The notes: generated by a model from the sequence alone, not told the origin. 64,000 nucleotides of DNA from Pseudofulvibacter geojedonensis (GCF_042675745.1 NZ_JBHTJM010000010.1:1-64000); one strand, 5' to 3'; positions 1-9,411 are shown, numbered from the stretch's first letter. Translations and numbers: made by a program.

Positions 1-14
1 GCCTTCTTTATAAC

Positions 15-48
15 AAAAACCCTCAACTAAAATGTTGAGGGTTTTTTT
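15..48 (+). terminator. Rho-independent terminator of an upstream gene
   Basis: An inverted repeat ACCCTCAAC / GTTGAGGGT with a 6-nt loop is followed by a run of seven T. It probably ends transcription of a gene left of the window; the A-run on its other side makes it potentially bidirectional. Confidence 0.8.
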
Positions 49-49
49 A

Positions 50-480
50 TACAATGAATTCTAATATAAGTAATCATTAATGTAGAAGGTTTAGTTTATA
101 TAATAACATCTATTTATTTCTTAGTGTTGTTTGATATTATAGATATATTTTAACTAATAGAGTATTAAATTATTTTGTAAAGCAAAGAGTTTACTGTTTA
201 ATCTAACTTTAATAAAATTACAGAAAATCTCGCTTTTAATACTAGTATTAATCTAATTTGTATCATTATTATTAACAGTAGAAAATAATAGTTTCTGCTC
301 TTTCTTATATGGGGTGGGTAATTTACCTTTTGTTTTATGTTTTAAGAGCAAGTGAAAAAGTTAACAATAAGGTTGAATAGTTAAAGCTATTTTTATACAC
401 TAAGCTGTTTTGCTAGAAGCAAATTCATTTCTAATATAACTCCGCTCTGTGGATAAAAATTCTATAGTTTATTTATTAGG
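50..480. other. Gene-free AT-rich stretch
   Basis: About 430 bases without a supportable gene. All six frames are broken by stops every few codons. I see no tRNA, no repeat and no promoter with both boxes. It separates two terminators, so it may simply be spacer or decayed DNA. Confidence 0.5.
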
Positions 481-483
481 TAT

Positions 484-518
484 AAAAAAAGCCACACTTA
501 TTTGTGTAGCTTTTTTTA
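484..518 (-). terminator. Terminator of the acyl-CoA dehydrogenase gene
   Basis: On the minus strand a GCTACAC / GTGTGGC stem (one U-G wobble) with a short loop is followed by a T-run. It lies just downstream of the dehydrogenase stop codon at 533. Confidence 0.8.
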
Positions 519-532
519 AATATCAGTATTAT

Positions 533-1675
533 TTAGTCTCTAATAACTCCTCTAGAGATAACAATTTTTTGTATTTCAGAAGTTCCTTCGTAAATCTGAG
601 TAATTTTAGCATCACGCATTAAACGCTCTACGTGGTATTCTTTTACAAATCCGTTTCCACCGTGAATTTGAACGGCTTCAACTGTTTGTTCCATTGCTAC
701 TTTAGAAGCATATAGTTTAGCCATAGCACTAGACATATCAAAGTTATTACCTTGATCTTTGTCCCAAGCAGACTTCATAACTAATAATCTTGCAGCTTCA
801 ATTTCTGTAGCCATATCAGCTAATTTAAAAGCAATAGCTTGGTGGTTGCAAATCTCAGTACCAAAAGCTTTACGCTCTTTTGAGTATTTTAAAGCTAATT
901 CGTAAGCTCCTGCTGCAATACCTAATGCTTGTGCTGCTATACCAATTCTACCACCAGATAAGGTTTTCATAGCAAATTTGAAACCAAACCCATCTTCTCC
1001 AATTCTATTTTCTTTAGGTACTTTTACATCATTAAATTGTAAAGTATGAGTGTCAGATCCTCTAATACCTAACTTATCTTCTTTAGGTCCTACATCGAAG
1101 CCTGGAGTTCCTGCTTCTACAATAAAAGCATTGATTCCTCTGTGTCCTTTACTTCTGTCTGTCTGAGCTATTACTAAATAATATTTAGCTCTACCACCAT
1201 TGGTAATCCAGTTTTTAGTTCCGTTTAATACATAATGGTCTCCCATATCTATGGCTGTAGTGCTTTGAGAAGTAGCATCAGAACCAGCTTCTGGTTCACT
1301 TAAACAAAAAGCACCAATACATTCACCTTTAGCTAATGGTACTAAGTATTTCTGCTTTTGCTCTTCAGTTCCATATGCCTCTAAACCATAGCATACTAAT
1401 GAATTATTAACAGATACCATAACAGAAGCAGAAGCATCAATCTTAGAAAGCTCTTCCATAATTAATACATAAGAAGTAGCGTCCATACCACTTCCTCCAT
1501 ATTTAGGATCTACCATAATTCCCATAAATCCTAAATCTCCCATCTTTCTAACTAATTCTTGAGGGAATTCTTGCTTTTCATCTCTTTCAATTACTCCAGG
1601 TAATAATTCTGTTTGAGCAAAATCTTTTGCTGCATCTCGAATCATTAAATGTTCTTCTGTAAGGCTAAAATCCAT
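533..1675 (-). CDS. Acyl-CoA dehydrogenase (short-chain/butyryl type)
   Basis: FAD-dependent flavoenzyme that oxidises acyl-CoA to 2-enoyl-CoA in beta-oxidation or branched amino-acid breakdown, passing electrons to ETF. The 380 residues have the usual order: helical N-domain (about 1-110), beta domain with the signature CLSEPEAGSDATS (124-136), and C-terminal helices. The catalytic Glu expected in short-chain enzymes is visible as E363 in IYEGTSEIQ, and the IHGGNGF motif precedes it. Length matches the family. It is a single-gene unit, divergent from anmK across a 95-bp gap and followed by its own terminator. The exact acyl substrate cannot be read from sequence. Confidence 0.95.
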   Translation of the reverse strand: MDFSLTEEHLMIRDAAKDFAQTELLPGVIERDEKQEFPQELVRKMGDLGFMGIMVDPKYGGSGMDATSYVLIMEELSKIDASASVMVSVNNSLVCYGLEAYGTEEQKQKYLVPLAKGECIGAFCLSEPEAGSDATSQSTTAIDMGDHYVLNGTKNWITNGGRAKYYLVIAQTDRSKGHRGINAFIVEAGTPGFDVGPKEDKLGIRGSDTHTLQFNDVKVPKENRIGEDGFGFKFAMKTLSGGRIGIAAQALGIAAGAYELALKYSKERKAFGTEICNHQAIAFKLADMATEIEAARLLVMKSAWDKDQGNNFDMSSAMAKLYASKVAMEQTVEAVQIHGGNGFVKEYHVERLMRDAKITQIYEGTSEIQKIVISRGVIRD

Positions 1676-1770
1676 GTATCGTATGTTTTTATTGTGAAAT
1701 TTTTAATAAGAAAGCCCAAATATAGGTTTTTAATGCGAATTATTCAATTGATAATGTTACATTTACTTGT

Positions 1771-2841
1771 ATGATTAAAGATGAATATTTTGTTTTAGGT
1801 GTAATGTCTGGTACTTCTTTAGACGGAGTAGATTTAGCTTATGTAAAATTTGAAAGAAAAGATACATGGACATATGATATTATACTTGCCGAAACCAAAT
1901 CATATACTAACTTTTGGGAAGAGGAATTAAGGAAAGCAATAAACTATACTGATAAAGCCTTAATTGAATTAGATAAAAGGTACACAAAATATTTAGCATC
2001 TTTTATAACAGATTTCATACTAAAGTATCAGCTAAATAAAATAGATGCTATATGTAGTCATGGCCATACAATTCTACATCAACCAGAAAATAAATTAACA
2101 TTACAAATAGGTAATTTACCAATTATAGCAGATTTAATTAAGCAAAAAGTTGTTTGTAATTTCAGAATACAAGATGTAAAATTAGGAGGTCAAGGTGCTC
2201 CTCTAGTTCCTATTGGAGACCAATTGCTATTTTCTGAATACGATTATTGTTTGAATTTAGGAGGATTTTCGAACCTATCAACAAAAATGAAAGAAAATAG
2301 AGTAGCGTATGATATATCTCCAGTTAATATTGTTATGAATCACTATGTAAAAGAGTTAGGATTGAATTATGATGATAAAGGAAAGATTGCAGCAAGTGGA
2401 GCTTTGCATAATGAATTGTTGCAAGAACTCAATAAAATAAAATTCTATCATGAAAATGCACCAAAATCTTTAGGTTTAGAGTGGGTTAAACAGCATATAT
2501 ACCCTTTGATTGATTCGTTTCAATTATCTACACCAGACATATTAAGAACTTTTGTAGAACATGTAGCCATTCAAATAAGTAGTCAGTTTGAAGCTAATAG
2601 TAAGGTTTTAATTACGGGAGGTGGAGCTTATAATGATTTTTTGATAAGTAGAGTACGTAGGTTATGTGATACCGAAATTGTAATTCCTGATAACACTTTG
2701 TTAGAATTTAAAGAGGCATTAATCTTTGCTTTTTTAGGAGTGCTTAGACTAAGAGGTGAAGTAAACGTACTGGCATCAGTTACAGGAGCAAGTAGAGACC
2801 ATTCTTCAGGATGTATATTTAATTATAATAATAGTAATTAG
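1771..2841 (+). CDS. anmK: Anhydro-N-acetylmuramic acid kinase
   Basis: Cytosolic kinase that opens and phosphorylates 1,6-anhydro-MurNAc from recycled peptidoglycan, giving MurNAc-6-phosphate. The N-terminal phosphate-binding signature GVMSGTSLDGVDLA (about 10-23), the HGHT block near residue 95 and the C-terminal LITGGGAYN adenosine-site motif are all present. Its 356 residues are close to the usual length of about 370. The start ATG at 1771 leads directly into the conserved N-terminus. No murQ etherase lies beside it, so the rest of the recycling route must be elsewhere. Confidence 0.93.
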   Translation: MIKDEYFVLGVMSGTSLDGVDLAYVKFERKDTWTYDIILAETKSYTNFWEEELRKAINYTDKALIELDKRYTKYLASFITDFILKYQLNKIDAICSHGHTILHQPENKLTLQIGNLPIIADLIKQKVVCNFRIQDVKLGGQGAPLVPIGDQLLFSEYDYCLNLGGFSNLSTKMKENRVAYDISPVNIVMNHYVKELGLNYDDKGKIAASGALHNELLQELNKIKFYHENAPKSLGLEWVKQHIYPLIDSFQLSTPDILRTFVEHVAIQISSQFEANSKVLITGGGAYNDFLISRVRRLCDTEIVIPDNTLLEFKEALIFAFLGVLRLRGEVNVLASVTGASRDHSSGCIFNYNNSN

Positions 2842-2991
2842 TTTTTTATATTTGGCAGACTTTAATAAAACAGCTTCTAAATGGATCAGCTTTAACACCC
2901 CTTGTGGGTAGCATTAAATTAAAAACTTCAGTTTATGCAAGCTATAGGCTTGATAGTATAAATATTATAAAAAAGGTTAAAGCAATAAATA

Positions 2992-4224
2992 ATGAAAGAT
3001 TTATTAAAAAAATACGAAGAAAAGCAACCAGAAATTGTTTTTCACTGGAAAGATCAATTAACAGATGCAGAAGGATGGACAGTAATTAATTCTTTAAGAG
3101 GAGGTGCTGCTGGAGGTGGTACTAGAATGCGAAAAGGCTTAAATAAGAATGAAGTTTTGTCTTTAGCAAAAACAATGGAAGTTAAGTTTACGGTTTCTGG
3201 ACCTGCTATAGGTGGGGCTAAATCGGGTATTAATTTTGATCCTAATGATCCTAGAAAAAGAGGAGTACTTGAACGTTGGTATAAAGCAGTTACACCTTTA
3301 TTGAAACATTATTATGGAACTGGAGGTGATTTAAATGTAGATGCAGACAAGGATGTAATTCCAATTACCGAAAATTGTGGTGTATGGCATCCGCAAGAAG
3401 GTATTTTTAATGGTCACTTCAAGCCAACAGAAGCAGATAAAATTAATAGAATAGGGCAATTACGCCAAGGAGTTATAAAGGTAATTGAAGATGAAAATTA
3501 TTCGCCAGATTTATCTAGAAAGTATACAGTAGCAGATATGCTAACTGGTTACGGAGTAGCTGAAGCTGTTAAACATTATTACGCTATTTATGGTGGTTCT
3601 ATTACTGGAAAGCGAGCAATTGTTCAAGGATTTGGTAATGTTGGTTCTGCAGCAGCGTATTATTTAACTCAGTTAGGAGCTAAAGTGGTAGGTATTATTG
3701 ATAGAGATGGAGGTTTGATAAATGAAGAAGGGTTTACTATGAGCGAAATGAGAGCTTTGTTTTTGAATAAAGACGGAAACAAGCTTAAAGCTGATAATAT
3801 GATTCCATTTTCTGAAATTAATGAAAATATTTGGAGCTTACCAGCAGAAATATTTGTTCCAGCAGCAGCATCTAGATTGGTTTCTCAAGAGCAGGTTCAA
3901 CAAATGATAGATAGTGGTTTAGAAGTAATCTCTCCAGGAGCAAACGTGCCATTTGCAGATAAAGAAATTTTCTTTGGTCCTATAATGGAGTATACTGATA
4001 GTCAAGTTAGTTTGTTACCAGACTTTATATCAAATTGTGGTATAGCAAGAGTTTTTGCCTACTTAATGGAAGCAAAAGTAGACTTACCAATGCAAGATAA
4101 AGCAATATTTGATGATACATCTAATATTATAAAAAATGCATTGACAAAAACCAACGGTAAAAATAGTAGTAAAACAGAAATCTGTAAAACAGCTTTTGAA
4201 ATTGCATTAAAGCAATTGATTTAA
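2992..4224 (+). CDS. Glu/Leu/Phe/Val dehydrogenase family protein
   Basis: NAD(P)-dependent oxidative deaminase of the amino-acid dehydrogenase superfamily. The dimerisation/catalytic domain carries GGGTRMRKG (41-49) and VSGPAIGGAKSGI (68-80), with K77 as the likely catalytic lysine and conserved aspartates in GTGGDLNVD (109-117). The Rossmann domain follows with the dinucleotide motif GFGNVG (213-218). At 410 residues it is longer than leucine dehydrogenases (about 365) and shorter than typical hexameric GDH (about 450), so substrate is left open. The antiporter gene follows after 41 bp with no terminator, suggesting cotranscription. Confidence 0.85.
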   Translation: MKDLLKKYEEKQPEIVFHWKDQLTDAEGWTVINSLRGGAAGGGTRMRKGLNKNEVLSLAKTMEVKFTVSGPAIGGAKSGINFDPNDPRKRGVLERWYKAVTPLLKHYYGTGGDLNVDADKDVIPITENCGVWHPQEGIFNGHFKPTEADKINRIGQLRQGVIKVIEDENYSPDLSRKYTVADMLTGYGVAEAVKHYYAIYGGSITGKRAIVQGFGNVGSAAAYYLTQLGAKVVGIIDRDGGLINEEGFTMSEMRALFLNKDGNKLKADNMIPFSEINENIWSLPAEIFVPAAASRLVSQEQVQQMIDSGLEVISPGANVPFADKEIFFGPIMEYTDSQVSLLPDFISNCGIARVFAYLMEAKVDLPMQDKAIFDDTSNIIKNALTKTNGKNSSKTEICKTAFEIALKQLI

Positions 4225-4265
4225 GTTGTATAGATTGAAAAATAAATAAATAAAACCCATATACT

Positions 4266-5762
4266 ATGATGAAGTATTTTTTAGGAAACAGTCCAAAATG
4301 GTTTAAAATAACCATGATTGCATTTTTAATCATGAATGTAGTACTGTATTTTGGCTTACCAGCTATTATGGATGCGCACCAAGCGCATAGTATAGTTTCT
4401 TGGTTGTTTATAGGTGAGTTTATCTTCACTTTGGCAATGGCTTTAAAATGTTATCCGTTACAATCAGGTGGTCTGTTAGCAATAGAGATTATAGCTTTAG
4501 GACTAACAACTCCTAAGAATGCCTATCATGAGGTAGATCAAAATTTAGAAGTAATTTTGCTATTAGTTTTTATGGTTGCGGGTATTTATTTTATGAAGCC
4601 TTTACTAATGTTTATTTTTAGTAAAGTATTTACCAAAGTAAAATCTAAAGTAGTCCTATCGTTATTATTTGTGTTTTTAGCTGCTGTTTTATCAGCGTTT
4701 TTAGATGCTTTAACGGTGACAGCTGTGTTGATTAGTGTAGCGGTAGGATTTTATGGAGTGTACCATAAAATACATTCAAGTTTCGAAGATTATGATCATG
4801 ATGGAATACTTGATAAAAAAGAGCTAAGTGGTGAAACACTCGAACAATTTAGAAGTTTTTTGCGTAGTTTAATAATGCATGGTGTAGTTGGTACTGCATT
4901 AGGAGGTGTATGTACTTTAGTAGGAGAACCGCAGAATTTATTAATAGGTGAACGTTTAGGTTGGGATTTTGTTGAGTTTTTCTTAGCTATGAAAGATATT
5001 ACCATTCCAGTTTTAGTTTGTGGATTGCTAACGACAGTAGTTTTAGAAGTAACAGGAGTGTTTGGTTTTGGAGCTAAAATGCCAGAAGTGGCTAGTAGAA
5101 TTATTGAAAATTATACTTTAAAAGAAGAAGCTAAAAGGACTAATAAGGAGCGATATGGACTATGGGTTCAAGGAGTAGCAGCTATTTTGTTAATTATAGG
5201 TTTAGCTTTGCATATAGCACCTGTTGGTTTTATAGGTTTAGCTTTAATTATTGTGCAGACAGCTTTTATGGGGATTACAGAAGAACATGCTTTAGGACAT
5301 GCTTTTGAAGAAGCTCTTCCGTTTACAGGTTTGTTAGTAGTTTTCTTTGTAGTTGTAGCTATGATTCACGATCAGCATTTATTTAGTCCAATTATTGCTT
5401 GGGCTTTAAAACAAGATCCTGCATCTCAGCCAGGTTTATTCTATGTGGCTAACGGAGTATTATCTGCAATTAGTGATAATGTGTTTGTGGCAACCGTTTA
5501 TATAGGAGAGGTACAACAGGCATTTGAAAATGGTAGCATAACCAGAGAGCATTATGAAAAATTGGCTATTGCTATTAATACAGGTACAAACTTGCCAAGT
5601 GTAGCAACTCCAAACGGACAAGCAGCCTTTTTATTTTTATTAACGTCATCATTAGCTCCGCTAATTAACTTATCTTATGGTAAGATGGTTAAAATGGCCT
5701 TACCTTACACAATTGTGTTAGGAGGAGTAGGGTATTTAATGGTAAAGCTAATATTATCATAA
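4266..5762 (+). CDS. nhaB: NhaB-family Na+/H+ antiporter with EF-hand-like loop
   Basis: Inner-membrane secondary antiporter exporting Na+ in exchange for protons. The 498-residue polytopic protein matches NhaB in length and in strings such as GTALGGVCTLVGEPQNLLIG, LPFTGLLVVFF, SAISDNVFV and INTGTNLPSVATPNGQA. Unusually, the first large cytoplasmic loop contains DYDHDGILDKKE (175-186), a perfect 12-position EF-hand calcium loop (D at 1, 3, 5 and 9, G at 6, I at 7, E at 12). From memory, E. coli NhaB has a different acidic stretch there. Calcium control is inference. The gene ends in a clear terminator. Confidence 0.93.
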   Translation: MMKYFLGNSPKWFKITMIAFLIMNVVLYFGLPAIMDAHQAHSIVSWLFIGEFIFTLAMALKCYPLQSGGLLAIEIIALGLTTPKNAYHEVDQNLEVILLLVFMVAGIYFMKPLLMFIFSKVFTKVKSKVVLSLLFVFLAAVLSAFLDALTVTAVLISVAVGFYGVYHKIHSSFEDYDHDGILDKKELSGETLEQFRSFLRSLIMHGVVGTALGGVCTLVGEPQNLLIGERLGWDFVEFFLAMKDITIPVLVCGLLTTVVLEVTGVFGFGAKMPEVASRIIENYTLKEEAKRTNKERYGLWVQGVAAILLIIGLALHIAPVGFIGLALIIVQTAFMGITEEHALGHAFEEALPFTGLLVVFFVVVAMIHDQHLFSPIIAWALKQDPASQPGLFYVANGVLSAISDNVFVATVYIGEVQQAFENGSITREHYEKLAIAINTGTNLPSVATPNGQAAFLFLLTSSLAPLINLSYGKMVKMALPYTIVLGGVGYLMVKLILS

Positions 5763-5780
5763 ATTTCATTGTAAAATATA

Positions 5781-5813
5781 AAAAAAGCCATTCAGTTTTG
5801 AATGGCTTTTTTT
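5781..5813 (+). terminator. Terminator of nhaB
   Basis: Stem GCCATTCA / TGAATGGC with a GTTT loop, flanked by A and T runs, 19 bp after the nhaB stop. Confidence 0.9.
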
Positions 5814-5937
5814 ATGCAAAAAAGTAGGGTGGAATATTGGTATAAATGTTCTATTTTTAGAAAATAATAATGAACATACAATTAAGGAGTTGTATTTTCG
5901 TTTAAAACAAATATTAACTTAATAATTTATATTGCCC

Positions 5938-6633
5938 ATGTTGCTATCAATTCAAGAAACAGCTCAACAAGTAACCGAAGGTTTAGAACAGACAGAAAAG
6001 AAAGAGTTTTCAATTATTAATATAATACTCGAAGGCGGAGTAGGAGGACAAATTATTATTGGTTTGTTGTTTGTATTGTTTATAGTTGCGGTATATATCT
6101 ATTTTGAGCGTTTAATGGCAATTAAGTCAGCTTCTAAAATAGATGACAACTTTATGAATCAGATAAAAGATCACGTTTCAAATGGAAAAATAGAAGCAGC
6201 TCAAATGTTGTGTGCATCAGAAAAAACTCCAGTAGCGGCATTAATTCAAAAAGGAATATCAAGAATAGGTAAACCATTAGAAGATATACATACAGCTATA
6301 GAAAATGCTGGGCGTTTAGAGATATATAAATTAGAAAAAAATGTTAGTGTTTTGGCAACCATTTCTGGTGCAGCTCCAATGATTGGTTTCTTGGGTACAG
6401 TAGTAGGAATGATTATATCTATTTTTGAGATTGCTAATTCTGGAGGGAATATAGATATTAAAACATTGGCAGGCGGATTATATACAGCAATGACAACTAC
6501 TGTTGCAGGTTTAGTAGTAGGTATTGTTGGGTATATGGCTTACAATCATCTTGTAGTAAAAACAGATAAGATTATTTATAAGATGGAAGCCAATTCATTA
6601 GAATTCTTCGATTTATTAAATGAGCCTGCTTAA
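5938..6633 (+). CDS. exbB: MotA/TolQ/ExbB proton channel protein
   Basis: Inner-membrane proton channel subunit that with ExbD energises a TonB-type transducer. Three membrane segments are visible (about 40-58, 130-152 and 170-192), with the family block GAAPMIGFLGTVVGMI and the third helix TAMTTTVAGLVVGIVGY. A frame-open TTG lies at 5932, but ATG at 5938 is the better start and gives 231 residues. It opens a run exbB-exbD-tonB-like-folC on one strand with gaps of 69, 42 and 4 bp. TolQ and ExbB cannot be told apart by sequence alone, but the TonB-like neighbour favours ExbB. Confidence 0.88.
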   Translation: MLLSIQETAQQVTEGLEQTEKKEFSIINIILEGGVGGQIIIGLLFVLFIVAVYIYFERLMAIKSASKIDDNFMNQIKDHVSNGKIEAAQMLCASEKTPVAALIQKGISRIGKPLEDIHTAIENAGRLEIYKLEKNVSVLATISGAAPMIGFLGTVVGMIISIFEIANSGGNIDIKTLAGGLYTAMTTTVAGLVVGIVGYMAYNHLVVKTDKIIYKMEANSLEFFDLLNEPA

Positions 6634-6702
6634 TTTAAAGGTTGAAAGGTTTAAAAAATCTTTTAGTCAATATTGTTTAATCTTTAAATTAAAAAAATAG
6701 AA

Positions 6703-7095
6703 ATGAATATTAGAGGAAGAAATAAAGTAACACCAGAATTCAATATGTCATCTATGACAGATATTGTATTCTTATTGTTAATCTTTTTTATGATAGCTTC
6801 AACATTAGTTTCAACTAATGCAATCGATTTGTTGTTACCAAAATCGGGAGGTAAAACAACACAATCTAAAAGCTTATCGGTTAGTATTACTAAAGATTTA
6901 ACTTATTATGTCGATAATCAGAAAGTAGAAAAAGAAAGATTAGAAGCATATATTTTAGATAAAATAAATACTTTGGAAAAGCCAAGTATAGTATTGAGAG
7001 CAGAAGAGACAGTAGAATTAAAAGACTTTGTTTATGTTATGGATATAGCAAATAGAAATAAAATCAAATCTACACTAGCAGTAAGGCCTCAATAA
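6703..7095 (+). CDS. exbD: ExbD/TolR family biopolymer transport protein
   Basis: Single-pass inner-membrane partner of ExbB in proton-driven energy transduction. Its 130 residues show a short cytoplasmic N-terminus, one membrane helix (about 21-40) starting at the conserved protonatable Asp (D20 in SSMTDIVFLLLIFFM), and a periplasmic domain of about 90 residues. Length and layout are standard for ExbD. It lies between exbB and the TonB-like gene. Confidence 0.9.
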   Translation: MNIRGRNKVTPEFNMSSMTDIVFLLLIFFMIASTLVSTNAIDLLLPKSGGKTTQSKSLSVSITKDLTYYVDNQKVEKERLEAYILDKINTLEKPSIVLRAEETVELKDFVYVMDIANRNKIKSTLAVRPQ

Positions 7096-7137
7096 TGGTA
7101 TGGTTAATGTGTAAGTGTAACTATAAAATAATTAGTT

Positions 7138-8049
7138 ATGAATAAAATATTTAAAGATGATAATGAAAAGAAAGCGGCTAAGTTAACTGCTTTAACGGCA
7201 CTTATTGTTTTTCTTTTGATGTTCTTTTATAAACCACTAGAAGCTTTTGATCCGCCAATAGAATACGGTATGGAAGTTAACTTTGGAACTACAGATTTTG
7301 GTTCTGGAGATGATCAGCCTTTAGAAGAATTAAAAACACAACCAACGGAAGATGTAACTCCAGAGGAACCTGTAGAAGAAGAGGTGACTCCCGAGGATCC
7401 CGTAGAAGAGGTAGTAGAAGAACCGGTTGAAGAAGTTGTAGAGACTCCTGTAGAAGAAGTAACAGAAGAAGTTATTACAGAAGAAACTACAGAAGATGTG
7501 CCAGTAGTAGATCCTGTTAAGGAAGAACCTAAAGAAGTTCCTAAGGAAACACCAAAAGAGGAGCCTAAAGAAACGCCTAAGGAAGAAGCAGCTCCTCCAG
7601 CTCCTCCAAAACCAGATCAATCTACACAAGATGCTTTGTCTAGTGTTTTGAATGGGCCACCAGCAAATGGAAATTCATCAGGAAATGAAGGTGATGATAA
7701 TGAAGATGGAGATAAAGGCGATGATAACGGTGATCCTAATGCCCCAGAATATTACACAGATCCAGGAAATGGGTCAGGAGGTAATTACCAATTAATTGGT
7801 CGTTTACCTTTAAGGAGGCCAACACCCAAATACAATTGTAATAAAGAAGGAAGAGTTGTAGTAGCTATAAAGGTTGATAGAACTGGAAAAGTGATCTCTG
7901 CAACACCTGGCGCTAAAGGAAGTACAACAACAGAAAGTTGCTTGTTAGAGCAAGCTAAAATAGCTGCATTAAAAACAAAATGGCAGGCTGCAGCTAATGC
8001 GCCAGAAAAGCAAGTTGGAAAAATAATTTACAACTTTAGTCTGTACTAA
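7138..8049 (+). CDS. TonB-like energy transducer
   Basis: Periplasm-spanning protein expected to couple the ExbB/ExbD motor to outer-membrane receptors. Features in order: one membrane anchor (about 17-32), a very acidic Glu/Pro/Val-rich spacer of near-repeats EEPVEE, VEEVVE and KEEPKET (about 60-160), a Gly/Asp/Asn-rich stretch (about 170-215), then a C-terminal TonB-like domain with VVVAIKVDRTGKVISATPG and two Cys (about 240-270). The repeats are imperfect at DNA level too. 303 residues is normal for Bacteroidota TonB-like proteins. Third gene of the exb operon. Confidence 0.85.
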   Translation: MNKIFKDDNEKKAAKLTALTALIVFLLMFFYKPLEAFDPPIEYGMEVNFGTTDFGSGDDQPLEELKTQPTEDVTPEEPVEEEVTPEDPVEEVVEEPVEEVVETPVEEVTEEVITEETTEDVPVVDPVKEEPKEVPKETPKEEPKETPKEEAAPPAPPKPDQSTQDALSSVLNGPPANGNSSGNEGDDNEDGDKGDDNGDPNAPEYYTDPGNGSGGNYQLIGRLPLRRPTPKYNCNKEGRVVVAIKVDRTGKVISATPGAKGSTTTESCLLEQAKIAALKTKWQAAANAPEKQVGKIIYNFSLY

Positions 8050-8053
8050 TATA

Positions 8054-9268
8054 ATGACATATCAAGAAACGTTAGATTGGTTGTTTGCACAATTGCCAGC
8101 CTATCAAAAAATTGGCAAGTCGGCTTATAAAGCCGACTTGTCTAATATTATTGCTTTAGCAAATTATTTAGATAATCCTCAAAATAAATTTAAATCTATA
8201 CATGTTGCAGGAACTAATGGAAAAGGTTCTTCTAGTCATATGCTTGCTGCTGTGTTGCAACAAGCGGGTTATAAGGTAGGTTTGTATACGTCGCCACATT
8301 TAAAAGATTTTAGAGAAAGAATCAAGATAAATGGCAATGTGGTTTCTCAAGAATTTGTTGTTCAATTTATAGCGAGGAATCAAACTTTTTTTGAAGCGAA
8401 TAGCTTGTCTTTTTTCGAGATGACTGTTGGAATGGCTTTCGAATATTTTGCAGAACATAAGGTAGATATAGCGATAATAGAAGTTGGTTTAGGCGGACGT
8501 TTAGATGCAACTAATATTATTACGCCAGAAGTCAGTTTAATTACTAATATTGGATTCGATCATACTCAGTTTTTAGGAAATACGCTAGAAAGTATTGCTA
8601 AAGAAAAAGGAGGGATTATAAAGAATAATGTTCCTGTAGTAATTAGTGAAACTCAGAATGATACAAAAGAAGTATTTATAGATTTAGCTTCTAAAAGAAA
8701 TAGCTTGATAGTTTTTGCAGATACAAATTCAGAAAGGATGAAGTATCAAACAGATTTATTAGGTTCTTACCAACAAAAAAACATGAATGGTGTTGTAGCT
8801 ACTTTAGCTTGTTTAAAGGGCTTTGTTGTTTCGCAGGAAGATATTGTTGTTGGGTTACAGAATGTTGTTGGATTAACAAATCTTTTAGGTAGGTGGCAAA
8901 TTCTAAATGATCATCCTAAGACAATTTGTGATACAGCTCATAATTGTGAGGGGTTAACGTTAACCATGAAGCAATTGTTAGAAGAGAAATTTAATCATTT
9001 GCACATTGTGTTTGGTATGGTAGCAGATAAAGATGTTGACAAAGTACTTACTATTATGCCTTCTTCTGCTCAGTATTATTTTTGTGCTCCCAATAGTAAT
9101 AGAAAACTGCATGTAGATGATTTATTAAAGAAAGCCTTTGTCTTAGGGTTAAAAGGAAAAGGATATCAATCTGTTAATGAGGCTTATATGGCGGCAAAAG
9201 AAAAAGCGATTTTAGGAGATTGTATTTACATAGGAGGAAGTACCTTTGTTGTTGCAGAAATTCTTTAA
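8054..9268 (+). CDS. folC: Bifunctional folylpolyglutamate/dihydrofolate synthase
   Basis: Cytosolic Mur-ligase-family enzyme that adds glutamate to (dihydro)folates using ATP. The P-loop HVAGTNGKGSSSHML lies at about 50-64, followed by TSPHLKDFRERI, EVGLGGRLDATN and a C-terminal CDTAHN motif. 404 residues fits the family. The start lies 4 bp after the TonB-like stop, so it is translated from the exb mRNA, a linkage of convenience rather than function. Its stop at 9268 is followed directly by the tRNA promoter. Confidence 0.95.
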   Translation: MTYQETLDWLFAQLPAYQKIGKSAYKADLSNIIALANYLDNPQNKFKSIHVAGTNGKGSSSHMLAAVLQQAGYKVGLYTSPHLKDFRERIKINGNVVSQEFVVQFIARNQTFFEANSLSFFEMTVGMAFEYFAEHKVDIAIIEVGLGGRLDATNIITPEVSLITNIGFDHTQFLGNTLESIAKEKGGIIKNNVPVVISETQNDTKEVFIDLASKRNSLIVFADTNSERMKYQTDLLGSYQQKNMNGVVATLACLKGFVVSQEDIVVGLQNVVGLTNLLGRWQILNDHPKTICDTAHNCEGLTLTMKQLLEEKFNHLHIVFGMVADKDVDKVLTIMPSSAQYYFCAPNSNRKLHVDDLLKKAFVLGLKGKGYQSVNEAYMAAKEKAILGDCIYIGGSTFVVAEIL

Positions 9269-9287
9269 AAATTTCATTAAAAAATAG

Positions 9288-9317
9288 TTGTGGACTTAAA
9301 AATAGATGTTATATTTG
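9288..9317 (+). promoter_or_regulatory. Promoter of the tRNA-Val pair
   Basis: A TTG at 9288-9290 is followed after exactly 19 nt by TATATTTG (9310-9317), a full match to the Bacteroidota housekeeping consensus TTG-N19-TAnnTTTG. Transcription would begin near 9323, about 14 nt before the first tRNA. Confidence 0.85.
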
Positions 9318-9336
9318 CATCCGCAATCAGATACTA

Positions 9337-9411
9337 GGGCGATTAGCTCAGTTGGTTCAGAGCACCTCGTTTACACCGAGGGGGTCGGGGGTTCGAATCC
9401 CTCATCGCCCA
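9337..9411 (+). tRNA. tRNA-Val (anticodon TAC)
   Basis: Full cloverleaf of 75 nt: acceptor GGGCGAT pairs with ATCGCCC, the anticodon stem CCTCG/CGAGG encloses TTTACAC with anticodon TAC, and the T-arm has GGTTCGAATCC. Discriminator base A at 9411; CCA is not encoded (ACA follows). Reads GTA and, with modification, other Val codons. Confidence 0.97.

Noticed and set aside
2904..3089. 61-codon plus-strand frame before the amino-acid dehydrogenase
   Set aside because: Overlaps the start of a well-supported gene in another frame and shows no coding pattern.
7330..7610. Possible minisatellite in the TonB-like gene
   Set aside because: Units are imperfect in length and sequence; this is a normal low-complexity spacer in TonB proteins.
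7330..7629. Phe/Arg-rich minus-strand frame
   Set aside because: Antisense shadow of the Glu/Pro repeats in the TonB-like gene; composition is a mirror of GAA/GTA/CCT codons.
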